Assembly: GCA_907165065.1 (NCBI GenBank)
Contig: OU015529.1
Location: 5,505,054 to 5,569,053, forward strand
From: Caprimulgus europaeus
Lineage: Eukaryota > Chordata > Aves > Caprimulgiformes > Caprimulgidae
Reading direction: 5' to 3'
DNA: 64,000 nucleotides
Below, piece after piece: positions 40,337-53,064 of this stretch. A model generated the notes under the pieces. It was not told the origin of the DNA and made no database searches. It saw only the letters and a program-made list of their open reading frames with translations. Numbering within the stretch: the first letter of the stretch is position 1; every line of letters starts with the position of its first letter. Made by a program: the position numbers and the translations under genes.

Positions 40337-43300
40337 CTTTCTGTAGGTAATCCTGCCACAGCCATGTCTTGAAGTTCATTGATGTCAAGGTTCTTAGGCT
40401 CGGTTAATGCAGGTGGTGATAGCTTGCTTTTGCCATCCTGAAGTGAGCTTTCGTGTTCTGAATTCATCTTGCTCGGCTGATTTTCAGCAGCAGTGGGATC
40501 TGTACACACAGAATGTTCACCCTGCTCCATCACAGGAATGGGTAGAGAGTGATTTTTGTACAGGTCTGTCTCCTGCTCTTCAGTGCTTGTGTTTATAGCT
40601 AAGTCACCTTCACCAGTGACTAACATCCTGGCAGTACCTGTTTCAGGGGTGTCTCCAGCTTTTTCGTTACCTGTCTTTGCTGCACTCACTGTTTCACTGT
40701 TCTCTTCTACATCTCCCTCAGTCATATTGCCAGATTCTAATTTAGAGTCAGTTTGCAAGCAATCATCCTGGCTTACTTCGTTTTTTAAGTAATCTATTAA
40801 CCCACGCATGGTCACTTCCTTTTCTTGCTGCGCACCGTGTGAATTTTCCAGGGTTTCCAAGCATTTTCTATTTACTGGATCATCCTGTATCACCTGCATG
40901 TCATTCTGAGATTTAACATCATGCATAAAATCACTGCAAAGGTGTGCATCCTGCCTTTCCCCAGGTAACACATTAAAATTGTCTGTCAATTTTTCATGAT
41001 TGTAAGATCCTCCCGGGACAAGTGTTGAAGCTGCCATGTCAGAGATGCTCTTGGCAATGTCTGGATCACTGTACTCACTTTTCTCCTGTTCATTTGGCTT
41101 AGGATCCTGGCACTGTTCAGCAGGAAGACTTAAATCCTCTTCAGATGAAACGGGTTCTGCCTTACACTCTGTAATTAAGTTATTTCCCTCTGTGGTAGCA
41201 GCATCTTTTAGGTCCCTCTTCTGTACGTCGCCTGGAGAGTTAACAGCTACAGCAGGTTGTTGCTTACTGTCAGAATATGCAGGGAAGTTCTCAGCTGCTG
41301 CCCCATCAAATGAAGCAGGTCCTTGCTTCTTTATCTCTAAGCTTATTAGTGATTCAGGATCAGCACCACTAGTGCACCCGCCTTCCTCTCCCTCCATCTC
41401 CCTGCTCTCTGGGTGCTCAGTGGTTTTGCTTGGCTTTTGCAGATTTTCCAGAGTGCATTCAGCAGGTGTAGTGCCATCCAACCTAGGGACCACTTCTAAA
41501 CAGCTACCTGCCTGCCTATTTTTCCCAGTGTCCTGGAGACTTGCCGGTGGCAGCTCTGCCACTGTGTTTTCTTGTTGCAGAGATTTGCTTTTGGCAGCTT
41601 TGCAGGAAGTCTCAGCAGCTAAAGACAACTCTTGCCCCTCTGCTTCTGAGGTGCCCTCAGGAGCTCCTTTGCTCGCCTTGTTTGATTCTGAAAAGTTCTC
41701 AGCACCACATAGTTCTGCTGTATCCTTGGCCACTGGACTCTGCTTGAAGCCTGCATGGTTTTCAGAGGAAAGTTGGGGTAGCTCAGCACTCAGTGTGCTG
41801 TGGACAGTTTTTTTAAATATCTGGCTGATATGCTCCCTAAAGTCTGGGAGGCTGGAGCCAATGTCCAGAGAGCTGCAAGTCAGAGCCTCATGCTCCCTTC
41901 CAGAGTTCTCTGCAGACTGCTCAGAAATACTTATCTCTGCCCTGGTTATGTTATTATTCTCTTTTGAAAGCTCTTCCATTTTTTCTGAATTCCCAGGTTT
42001 CTCTAAGATCTTACTGTACTTGTCATCTATGCAGATACTGGTTGCAATTTCCTCATTACAGCCTTCTTGTTTACCAACAGATGAAAGGCTCAGCAGCTTC
42101 CCTTCTAGAGCAGGGAGTGTGAACAGAGACTCTGCTGAACTGTCACTTTGCTGTTCTTTGAAGTTTACTTCACTCTTGGTTTCTTTGGATTTAATTGCAG
42201 ATATCTCTTTCTTCAGCTTCTCAGAATTGAACTGTGATAAGTTTCCAGTACTCTGCCCAACATTTAAAGTCTCTGGCAGGGCTAAACCTTTATCTCCATC
42301 ACCCTGAAAGCTTTGGTCTGGAACACCTTGTTTATGAACACACATACTCCCTGCAGAGCCATTTTCTGAAATTGCTGTTTTACCTGTGCTTACCCCAGGT
42401 GAAGGACCTAAGTGCACAGACACCTGAGAACCTGCAGCAACCTGTAAATTAGAGTTACCTTCTGAGGTGTTTTGGCATGCTACAACTTCCAGCTCATTAT
42501 TTAGTACTTCCCCCCCAGGACTCTTGTTTGTACTGTTTCCAGGTTGCTGGCTAGGATGGCTGAGTGCAGAGGTCACTGCAGAGAGGGCTGTAAGATTTGC
42601 TTGACAATAAGCAGGCTCCTCTGGTGTCTTTGGGATGCAGCTGGATTTATATGACTTATCCATGGGAATTACTTCTCCATGTGCCTGGGGTGGTGAAGGA
42701 GATCTTTGCACCCTTGGCCTTTTCTCACTTTCCATGTTGTGTGTTTCTGTGACCGAAGCACTGTCCTCACAATTTATCTCCGTGTTTCCATCTTTCCAGA
42801 CGACTTCCCCATCAGCAGTCAGACCTTCCATCTTTTGCAAGTTTTTTGCCATTAATGGCATTTTTTCCTGAGTTTCTGGATGAGATATTTGAGTATCATT
42901 TTTCTCAGAATTATCCCAACTATGTGCTATTTCTGTATCACTTGGCAAAGCCTGCGATATGTTAGTGGCACTTGCTGGATTCTGTGTCCCTGGAAGAGTG
43001 TTTATAGCAGCAGCACGGCTTTCCCCAGTGTTATCCTTCATCCTGCACACACTGCCTGGCTGTTCATTCTTGTCAGATTCCTCAGAATACATATCAGTGT
43101 GACGTGCTGCCTCATGCTGCCTAGCTGAGATCAAAGAATTATTATCCTGCTCGGGCTTGTTGGAGTTGTGCTTATTGCAGCAGTTTTCTTCTGCCTCGAG
43201 ATCAGTTTTGTTTTGCTCGTTGCAATCTTGCAAATTAAGTGTGGTCACACCAGAAACACTTTGCCCACGTTTGCTGCTGCACATATCCTCTGACACCAGG

Positions 43301-46099
43301 ACACTGCTTTTATCCTTGTCCTTTTCTTTTGCTGTGTCAGAGTCGCATTGTATCGGTGCTGGACCCAGCACAGAAGATTCTTTATTGAGGTGGTTTGAAA
43401 TGTCTAAAGGTATTTCTGGTACGTTGCTGTGATTTTTTAAGTCCAATGGCAGTTCAGCTTTTAGAGCCTTTTCTTTGTGTTCCTGATCCTCAGCATCAGT
43501 TGTCAGACTGCTTTGCTGTTTCTGCTGTTCAGGTCCTGTATTTGAAATGCAGTCACTGTCACCAACAACAGACACTGCCTTCTCCATTTGCTCTGCTTGG
43601 GAAAGAGCAGTTGGAACATCTGCATTTTCCTGCAATCCTCTGAAACTGCACTCCAGGGTTTCCAAAGAGCTGCACGTGTCACTCTCAGAGGGGTAGTTGT
43701 TTTCACTGACGTGGCTGTCACCCCCTTCCTCTATGTGAACTTGCTGAGGACTTAGTCCTGAAGTACTGACCACATCTTGGGAGGTTTCTGAACAAGCCAT
43801 CTGTATATTTCTGTGACTTTCTGCAGCCACTTGCTCCAGCTGAGCTTGCATCAGCACATCAGATTTCCATTCACTTTTCAGTGCCAAATCTTTCTCCTCC
43901 ACAGAACTTTTCACCGCAGTTTGGTGCTTCTCCTGTTGAATATCCTCATTTTCTTTACCATCCATGGCCCTGCTTTGTGCAGCTGCAGGTCCTTGCTCTG
44001 GATTGCTGTAAGGCACTTCAGTGATGCGACTGATCTGTTCTTTGGTTTCTGAAACCCACGAGGCCTCCTCGGTTTGTACAGCCACAAAATCCATAGTCCC
44101 TGCCAACTCTTTTAAGCCCTGGAGCTCGAGTTTTGATTTGGACATTTTTGCACTTTCTACTGACTCGCTAGAGCTCTCAGGCTTCTCTTGACTCTCACTT
44201 TTACATGCAGATTCCAACACAGTTTCTCTAGCAAAAGCCTTTTCCCAGGACTCATCCTGCTTACTCTGCTTAATATTATTGTTCTCAGAGTGGAGGAGCG
44301 GTGAACTGTGTGCACCAGCTAAACAAACCTTTTCAGTCCCGTTACAGTCTGGCTGGTCTGAAGTTTTGTCTTCTGCTTCAGTGTTAAAGCAATCAAAACT
44401 CAGTGGGCATGCTTCCCTTGGAAACTGTGGTGAAGCCACGAGTTTATTCTCCAGCTCATCTGTGGCAGCTGTTTTCTCTTTACTCATTTGATGTTCAGGT
44501 TTACAACCAAGAGAGTGTGAATTGTCTTCGGGTGATTTCAAGTTACTGTCTAAATTCAGAAGCTTTCCCCCAGCTTCTTCCCTTAAATCACCTGTTGAAG
44601 GCTTTTCACAAAGACTGAATGCTTGGGGACTGTGTCCCACCTGGCTGTCTTCTGTGTCCTGGTGGTGGCTACTAACAGAGTTCAATAACCTTTCTGCCCC
44701 ACTTGACTCCTCAGGTAATTCACTGATTTCTGTCACTTGTGCCTCCTCTGTCCTGATTTTGGTTTTATCTCCTGTTAGACTTGCCTCAGTTTCTTTTTGA
44801 TTCAGCTCTGTGGATCTGCTCAGAGAAGTACTTCCTGCATGTTTTTCCAATAATAATCTTTTATCTACCAGGGAATTTTCCTTGGTGGGATTGATCATGT
44901 TTTCTGTTTCTGAAAGTGTGGTGCTTTCTCTAGACACATCATCAGCTTCTATAATTTCATTGCTACTAGCTTCATCTTTTGGGCTTTCAGTTGTGACAGC
45001 TAATTTTTGTTCTTCCTCTTGCTTAAATGATAAAGGCACACTGAAATGCTCAGCACTAAAAGGCTCCTCATCCTTTTGAAGCTGTCTTTGAAAAACAGGT
45101 TCATTTTTCTCAGAGGCTGTTTTCACTGCTTCACTCCTCATTGGATCTTGAGAGTCATTTCCAGGCATGTATTCCCTCGAAGGCTCTTCAGGCTTTGGTA
45201 CCAGGGAAAGATTTGGAGGGTTAGAAGGCAACTCTGACATTAAAGTACAGGCTTCTAATTGCTCCCCTTTGCTTCCAGATAGAGCTGGATTTGCCTCATT
45301 CCCTTTAGCTGGTGTTACAGCCCCCATCTGTAGATTACAGACTTCACTGATCTCAGTGAAGCCCTGAGCATTCACAATTGCTTCAAATTTTTCACTGTCT
45401 GAGCCTCCTGTTACTGGATAATTTAGGATTAAGGTTTCCTTTTTCATTAGCAGACCCTCTCCACCATCTGTGTTCTGTCTACCTTGCTGCATTACACTCT
45501 GTGCCTGACCTACTTCCAAAACTCCTCGCTCCTGTGTGGCCTCCTGAGCAGTAAAATAATCTCCTGCTTTTTTACCCTGGGGAATCATGCTGACATGTGG
45601 TTCCCTCATGCCACCCAGCTGTTCACTCTGCCAGAGCAATCCCGATTCACTCAAGCCCATTTGTGTGACTCCTTGCAGTGCTGTAGTTGCCTCAGGAGGG
45701 CTGGCCTCCAGGCTGGAGTTGCTGGGCTCATTCTCATTGTTTTCCATAGAAGTAGCAGCATTGGGGCCTCTGTCCACAGGTTTGGCACTTGTTGTTCCCT
45801 CGTCTTTGTCATTCACTGGAGCTGGTGATGGCACTGCCTCACTGTAATTTGAGGTTGGTAACTTGTCATTGCTTGTAACATCGACTCTGACACGTTCTTC
45901 AGCACACTCTGCAAAAGGCATCAAGATTGGTAGGATATTCTCTCTTGCTTCTGCAGCCTGCTTTAAGAAATTGGAGTCTGTTTGTCCTCCTTGCTCTTGC
46001 AAGATAGTGTTCTGTCCTGTCACCTCAGAAGACACCAGGCTTGAATTTGGATTGGATACATCTTCAGCATTGTAGCTACTGATGCCTTCATTACTGACA
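40337..46099 (-). CDS. TACC2: TACC2 giant internal exon (1921 codons)
   Basis: This single 5763-bp exon encodes most of the N-terminal half of long-isoform TACC2, a centrosome- and microtubule-associated scaffold; the C-terminal coiled-coil TACC domain is elsewhere. The product is acidic and rich in Ser, Glu, Asn and Gln, with no membrane segment or globular domain that I can see, so it is probably disordered. Identification rests on collinear matches to human TACC2 as I remember it: an LVSSEVT stretch, MPFAEC near the start (about 45910), LPDFREHISQIFKKT at 41808-41853 (human PDFREHIAKIFEK), and DTPETGTARM with a following GDL near the end. The acceptor is ttgttgacag followed by TGTCAG at 46099; the donor is GAAAG followed by gtattt at 40337. 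The open frame continues to 46245, but that extra Phe/Cys-rich part is the intronic pyrimidine tract. The length is exactly 3 x 1921, and both ends split codons after the second base. A 423-codon open frame on the opposite strand (41036-42307) is a compositional shadow. Confidence 0.93.
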
Positions 46100-47083
46100 C
46101 TGTCAACAATGGAAATGTTTATTTGTTTCATGTCAATAAAGCAGCAAAAGAAGAAGAAACACATGAAGCAAAGAATAAAACTACTTTGTGCCATTGGTGT
46201 TTCAAAGCCATGCAGTGCATGCACTGAGAAGCTGATAATCTGCATTCAGGAGCTAAACCATCAGTCACACCTCACAGTGATTTAAATGCTCGTTACTCTG
46301 GAAAATAAGCCTTACCTGAGAGCCACCATGCTCCTGGCATGCATTTTAACCACTCCAGAATCTTAATTAATTGTGAGGAGAGGGGACACACATCTGAGAC
46401 TAAGGCAGCAACATGGGAAAACATGACAAAAATACTGGAAAAAAAGCCACCAGTACCTCAAAGAAAGGTTTTTAGTTTCTGCTTCTATGAGACTACTGTG
46501 CACAAAGCTAAATGTTGTGCAACCCACAGCAACTGCTGTTATCTGGCTATACTTTTATTGTGCAGCAGAAGATAAAGAAGGGGCCATCTGTTGAATGTTT
46601 TCTCCAACTAACAAGCACAGTCGATTCTCACCAAAAGGTCCAAGGTCTCACCCTGCCCAGTGATGTGACCATCCAATAATACACACCCTATGAGGTCATT
46701 TTATTGCAGTGGTTTATTTCAGTGCATATAATAATCTATAACTGTTTATATGATCTCTCTCCCCACCCTTTAAAGATAAGACAGACTAAATGGAAGCAGA
46801 GATGATGTGGGTGCACTAAGTGCAGAGAAGGAGAAATTATTTTAAATATTTTTCATGTGCACTGCTTAGACCTCAGTTTCCATAGCTAGGTTTGTAGGTG
46901 ATGGAATAGGTTAACCTTCTCTCCCTCACCTCCCTTGGGAAGCCTGGGCATATTTTCATTGCCTTAGGGACCATGGAGTGAAAGATAATTCAAAACTAAA
47001 CGTGGAATTGTACCTAGGAGCAAGTGGCATCATTTACTTAACATGAAATAATAAATCTCCCTCCTCCCCGCTCCCATCCAAAG

Positions 47084-47735
47084 CAACAGCAGGATGACCA
47101 TGAGCCAGCGCTGTGCCCTTGTGGCCAGGAAGGCCAGTGGCATCCTGGGGTGCATTAGAAGGGCTGTGGTTAGTAGGTCGAGAGAGGTTCTCCTTCCCCT
47201 CTACTCTGCCCTGGTGAGGCCACATCTGGAATATTGTGTCCAGTTCTGGGCCCCACAGTTCAAGAAGGACAGGGAACTGCTTGAGAGAGTCCAGCACAGA
47301 GCCACCAAGATGATGAAGGGAGTGGAGCATCTCCCTTATGAGGAAAGGCTGAGGGAGCTGGGCCTCTTTAGCTTGGAAAAGAGGAGGCTGAGGGGGGACC
47401 TGATTAATGTCTATAAATATTTGAAGGGTGAGTGTCAGGAGGATGGAGCCAGGCTCTTCACAGTGATGTCCAGTGATAGGACAAGGGGCAATGGGTGTGA
47501 GCTGGAACACAGGAGGTTCTGCTTAATCTTGAGAAGAAACTTCTTTACAGTGAGGGTGACAGAGCCCTGGGACAGGCTGCCCAGGGAGGGTGTGGAGTCT
47601 CCTTCTCTGGAGACATTCAAGACCCACCTGGACACCGTCCTGTGTGAACTCATCTAGGTGTTCCTGCTCTGGCAGGGGGTTGGACTGGATGATCTTTTGA
47701 GGTCCCTTCCAATCCCTGGCATTCTGTGATGATAC
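47084..47735 (+). mobile_element. CR1 LINE with 187 open codons of ORF2
   Basis: Codons 47094-47657 form one uninterrupted frame for the C-terminal end of CR1 ORF2, including [38 protein letters not shown] and ETFKTHLD. The catalytic reverse-transcriptase core and the endonuclease are missing through 5' truncation, so the copy cannot be active. The 3' tail ends near cctggcattctgtgatgat. The intact frame makes it one of the younger copies in the window. It lies in the intron upstream of the giant exon, antisense to TACC2. Confidence 0.95.
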
Positions 47736-49749
47736 ACAGACAACATGTCAAATGCCTGGAGGTCAGTGTGATGGCACTGCACTCCAGTTCCACAGCTGCA
47801 TGGAGTTCCTTCACGGTGAGCCCATCACTGGAGCTTTGCCACAGCCGAGCTGTAACAGGCTACCTTTCAGAAATGCAAAGTGCCCTACAGACTGGAGCTC
47901 TGCAAGCTGCCTGGAACACCTCCTGTGAGGCTGAGCACAGATTGGATTTTAAGGAATCCCCAGAAATCTGAGAAGCCTCTCTGCCCAAGTTTCACACACA
48001 AAATACTTGACTGAAAAGTGAGTCAGTGACCAGCCCTCAGGTCCCTGAAGTTTAGGGCTGTGTTTAGACAAACACTGCCCTCCAGTAACTGCCCAGGCAT
48101 TACTGAAGCCCCACACTCTTGGGCTGTGCTACAGTACACAAAATGCACTTCCAGGTAGGGTTAAAACTGAGGGCTGCCCAATGCAGCAATTTTTTAATTT
48201 TTATTTTTATTTTTTTGAGGGCTACATATAAAACTGACTCTGAGCCTGTCTTAGACCCTAAAAACCTTTTTCAAAGTTATTACGATGGAAAATGAACTAG
48301 TCTTTAAAGAGCTATTAAAATTTACCTATATTTAGGCTAAGCCTCAAATTTAAGGCAAAATATCTATGCTATACAATTAATTTATGGTTTTATGCTATAC
48401 AATTAATTTCTAGCTTCACTAACTTTCAGTAATGCTTGGCATCAGCTTGTACACTTAATTTATAACACTAGTACATTTTATTTAAACTTTTAAAGTTATT
48501 TTGCCCAAGGTTTTTTTTTTTCCTAGCACACTGAAAACATCTGTCCATATAAAACTGACTGACACCGAGAGCACCATAAGTGGCAATGCAATATCTGGTA
48601 TTTGTGGGATCACTGACAACATGGGGCATGATGGGGCATGAAGAAACAACAAGGAGATAGCAGGGGGCTTTCCCTAAGGAAGGAATAGACTTTATCATTT
48701 GACTTTAATTTTGCACTCAGGGACCCTTAATTAGAAGAGGAAGGGCAAAACCCACAACATTGAATTGAGGAGGGGATGGAAAAGGGGGAGTAAATTGCCA
48801 TTCCAGCTTTTTGTTTGTGTTGCAGGTTTATCTTCTGACTGATTAAATGCTCCTGTCAGAGATATGATGCTCAGTGGAAGATGAAATGTGGGTGCAGGTT
48901 GGTGTGGGGGGGATGAAGCCCTCTAACCTCTGTGAAACTGAGTGTTGGAAAAAGTAGAAAACACCACCCACAATTACAGCTTCTCCTTATCACTTATCTC
49001 TAACCTCTGATATTTTACTCATTGTTAATCCCATTTGTCAACTGAGTGTAAGAAGCATGGTAATAAATCTAGGACTGAAACACTGGTAATGCCATCCAGA
49101 CCACACATCATCATAGATTTGCATTTCACAGGTTTCAGCTGACTGAAATTTCTCCAAGATCTTTACATCAATGACTACTTTGTTACATTAGACTTCTACT
49201 TGCAGCTATTAAATGTGAAACAGTTTCAAATACATCTGAAGTGGTTTTCTTGAATACAATTGCTACTGCCGTGCTGGTAGCAACTTTGTGAAGTTACAGT
49301 AGTGAACCTGCAAATTAGCAGGCAGTTTATAATCCTATGAACTAAGCTGTTCAACATTATTAATCAACTGGAACAATTTTTCTGGTGTTTAATAGGGCTG
49401 AAAACTTGTTCATTTTACTCAGAAGTAGATGAAAGAATTGGGACAACTTTGTAAGTAATGCAAGCTAAATAGAATTGAAATGGCAGTGCTGGCACATGCT
49501 GTGACAGCAACTTAAACTATCACTTTTAGAAGGAAGCAGTACACATTTATCATCTGTGCTACTTCAGCTTGTTCCATGTTTTATTCAGGACATAACAGAG
49601 AATTGAAAGGTTCGAGTTTCCAGTCATAATAAGATATGTCCAGATTGACCTGTTTGGATATCTCCATTTATTTTTCTTCTTCTGATGTAGGTAACCAGGA
49701 AAATATCTTCCTTTTCATTTTTTTTTTGTAATCTTGCTTTTCTGTCTGC

Positions 49750-49880
49750 AAGACACTGCTGGGGTTAGACAAACATCTGTTGGGAATGACTTAAGCACAG
49801 TTGATCCTGCTTTAGGGCAGAAGGATGGACCAGATGAGCTCTTAAGGTCACACCTAGTCCCATTATCTTCCACTCTTTTA
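49750..49880 (+). mobile_element. Old, diverged CR1-like tail
   Basis: Sequence such as gatcctgctttagggcagaa followed by ggaccagatgagctcttaag and tcccattatctt matches the generic end of old CR1 copies (GGCAGGGG-TGGACTAGATGA-CT--GAGGTCCCTTCCA), with many changes. Boundaries are approximate. Confidence 0.6.
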
Positions 49881-51060
49881 AAAGGGAATAACACTACAGG
49901 GAAACTATACCACATGCTGAAGATAATTCCCTTGAGTAAAACCCAATCTACATGAAAATGTATTAGGAATCAATAATTACCTGCAGGGAGCATGTATTTT
50001 CAGACAACTCATTCAATATGATCAACATAAAGCTATGACCCTCAAAGCTGGGGTTTTGTAAATACAGGAATGTGTATTTACAATTTACAAAATAAAATGT
50101 GTTCTCTTTTGTGGTTACTTGATCTCTTTTGTTTGTAATCTGAACTAGCTTGATATTATTAAGGGAAAACATCATACTGTAGGGTAATATTTAAAACAAA
50201 ACATGCAAATGACAAAGCACAAAAGAACATTAATGTTCCTCATAGCTCGTGTAGAGCTTAGGGCAGAAAGTCATTTTGCTAGGAATAATCACTGCACATA
50301 ATTGATGATATGTTAAAAAAAAAGTGTTGTCATGCAAAGAGCTAGGTGCATATGTAACTTGAAATATGCAATTGCCTCACTGCACTCACGAGTTATCAAA
50401 GGGAACTTTTCCCTGGTCTTAGAAGTTAAGCACACAGTTAAGGACTTGCAAGTTCAAGGCCTTAAAATATTGACCATACAAATGCTATCCTTCCACTTAC
50501 AACAACAAATAACACCTAATTAAATCTTTATCTAAAGTGTTTATTTAGCATAAATAATTACAGAGAAATAGCTTGTTTGGAAGCACATTGCAAATTTACC
50601 AATTAATTTTTAACACCTGTAGTTAACCTCTTCCACCTTCAGAATATATTGTGGCAAATTCAAATTATCCTGGAACAATTGAAGAGTCCTGCCCAGTTAC
50701 TAAGATATTTATGAGGACAGCACTGCCTGGTTTGTGTTTAGGGTGTGAAGCTATAAAAGATGTTAAGAAATCAATGATTTATGCTGCATCTATCCAAGTT
50801 CTGGATTAAGATCCATACCCAATCTACCACCCATTAACACGTGAAGTTACAACTTGCATTACTGTGGATGGCAAAGCAGAGTAAAGACGAGGGGACAGAA
50901 GATAAACCTAGTAGCAGCTAGACAAAATCTCTCTGATGTTTACTGAGGGGAGTGTGGAAAGGTGGGGGGTAGAGATGCCCAGAGATGTTAAACCTACTTG
51001 TTAAACAACAAGAAATTATAATCCAACAACAGAAAACTGTAGATAATTTTAAATTTCCTT

Positions 51061-51110
51061 TTCTTACTCCTTTGCTTTCCTTCTAAAACAGGAAAGCAAA
51101 GGAGTAAGAA
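51061..51110. repeat. Perfect hairpin: 20-bp stem, 10-nt loop
   Basis: The arm ttcttactcctttgctttcc (51061-51080) and its exact reverse complement (51091-51110) flank the loop ttctaaaaca. Pairing ends abruptly on both sides. The hairpin is intronic in TACC2 and is not part of any repeat I recognise. It is shorter and more perfect than a typical microRNA precursor. Confidence 0.95.
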
Positions 51111-52516
51111 TTAGTTGTTGAAAGGACAAGCAGCCTTTCCAACCCAGTCACACTCAGGAGGGAAAAACACCAAGTGCTGAAGCCTATGAAACCCAGAGGT
51201 CACAGAGGGTTGCTATCCACACTGATGTAACTCAGAGCCTGAGTGATTATATTCCCAGGAGTATAAGAGGCTGAAATCTGAGGATGAATTTAGAAAGCAC
51301 TGAAGGGGACAAGTGCCAGCTCTGCAACCATGACACACATATAGCTGCTTCTCAAATGTTTCTGTTCTGTTTCCCCTGACACATGAGAGATCAGCATCTA
51401 CATTTTGAGTTCACACATTTGGACGTGCTGTACTGGAGGATTTGAGTGAACTTAAAGAATCTTGCACTTTAACCTGTCCATAAGAGATATTGAGAGTTAA
51501 TTAGGAACATGGAAATTATTAAAAAAAAAAGTCAAGAGTTTTAGAGACAGAGCAAGTCACTATTTGAACTTTTCAGTGAAAAAAAAACCCCACATGAGAA
51601 ATCCATCACTAAAGGGCTGCTAACAGCAGCCAACTTCCCCCACCCTCCCTGTATATCTAAGCTTTCAGGAAAAAGTGAAGCAGGAATAATGATCTATACG
51701 ACCCTACTGGGACCTGTCCTCCCCTTCTCCCCCTCCACCTCCAATCACTCTTCACCTCCTTGTTCCATGCACAGTATAAAACCCAGGGCCTGCACTATTT
51801 TAAGTATGACCAAACTAAATTATTCTAACATTTAAAAAGTAAGCTGTACTACTGCTGGAGCAAGCAAACATGGCCAGATCTTCAGTTCCAGTTCCACAAC
51901 TGGCTTCTGGTCTCTATCCAAGTTATCCAGAGCATCAGCAGGAAGCATGGCATCAAATGGATTGTCCCACAGGATGTGTGGCAGCTTCAGCTTGTCATTC
52001 TGCAGTGGCTCTGTGGGTCCCACAGGACCTGAGTGCAGAACTCGAGGTGGGAGAGCAGCCAAGTTCATCCACAAAGTGCTTATTCCCCTGAACTACTTCT
52101 AGGTGTGTGTGCCTTTTAAATTGTTGTATCTGCTTCTTCCTAAACCTGCTGGAAAAAAAGGTTTCTCTGCCTCTTCTGTCCAGCTAAGGATTCCTCAGGC
52201 ATTTTCCTCTGTGTGTGCACCAGGAGAAAGGCCTGGTTACACCTCATGCAGATACCAGTACAACACCCGAGGCTTGCTAACTATTCTAGGTCTTCAGCAT
52301 TTTTATTTCACACAGAAAGCCTACAGATTAATTGATGACAATGTTACTTTTCAGAGTATTTCAAATTAAAGAGCCACAGATTTTTTGAATTCCAAAATAT
52401 AAAAATTTAAAAGTGACTGAAACAATTTCTGAGAATTTGTGGAGGATGGAAGAAAGCCACTGAGAAGACTGGGAAAAAAGCAAACATGGAATTTTTCCAC
52501 ACAGAGATGCAGTGGT

Positions 52517-52563
52517 AGGTCATACACTTTTAATACTCTTAAGAGGTCATACACTCTTAAGAG
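52517..52563. repeat. Short imperfect duplication with CTCTTAAGAG
   Basis: AGGTCATACACT occurs at 52517 and 52544, and ACTCTTAAGAG (itself self-complementary over CTCTTAAGAG) occurs at 52535 and 52553. These are overlapping small duplications with slightly different offsets, consistent with local slippage. Confidence 0.85.
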
Positions 52564-53021
52564 TTCACCTCAGGGTGGAAAAGATGCGATCAAAGTAGCA
52601 CAGAGGAGCGAGTTAAAAATAAACAGCCTGGAATTTGAAACTTCAAAGATTTTCTGTTTATTGTCTTCGTTTCTATTTTGGCAGTATATGACTTAGAAGC
52701 CACCCAAAACAGGCATGTGCCAGCAGTTTCAGGAGTAAGGCTAAATAAAAAGTGATTGCCCGAGTTCCTGCCTGTCTAATATGTTTCCTGAAATGAGAGT
52801 CTTATGAATCCCTTCAAGCTGACTCATCCACGCAACATTCATCTCACAGGAGTCCTGATTTCACATGCTGAAATGTAAAGCTCTTTTATTTAGCCAGCTA
52901 GAATATGTCTAAGTGTTCTTGGTACTGACATTTTGAAAAGGAATCCCATTTTTGAGCAACACACTTAAAAAAAAAGGGTAATTGGTCACAGCACAATATG
53001 GAAATACCTATACTAATATTT

Positions 53022-53064
53022 AAAAAAAAAAAAAGAAAAAAGAAAAAAGAAAAAAAGAAAAAAG
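53022..53064. repeat. (A)nG purine microsatellite
   Basis: A poly(A) run is followed by about four aaaaaag-like units; all bases are purines. Confidence 0.88.

Noticed and set aside
41036..42307. 423-codon plus-strand open frame inside the giant exon
   Set aside because: It is antisense to a well-supported coding exon whose Ser/Glu-rich codons rarely give stops on the complement. It shows no domain, and other antisense frames occur along the same exon.
46100..46245. Extension of the giant open frame with a Phe/Cys-rich, membrane-like start
   Set aside because: The extension is the intronic pyrimidine tract read as protein. An acceptor at 46100 with matching phase defines the exon start.
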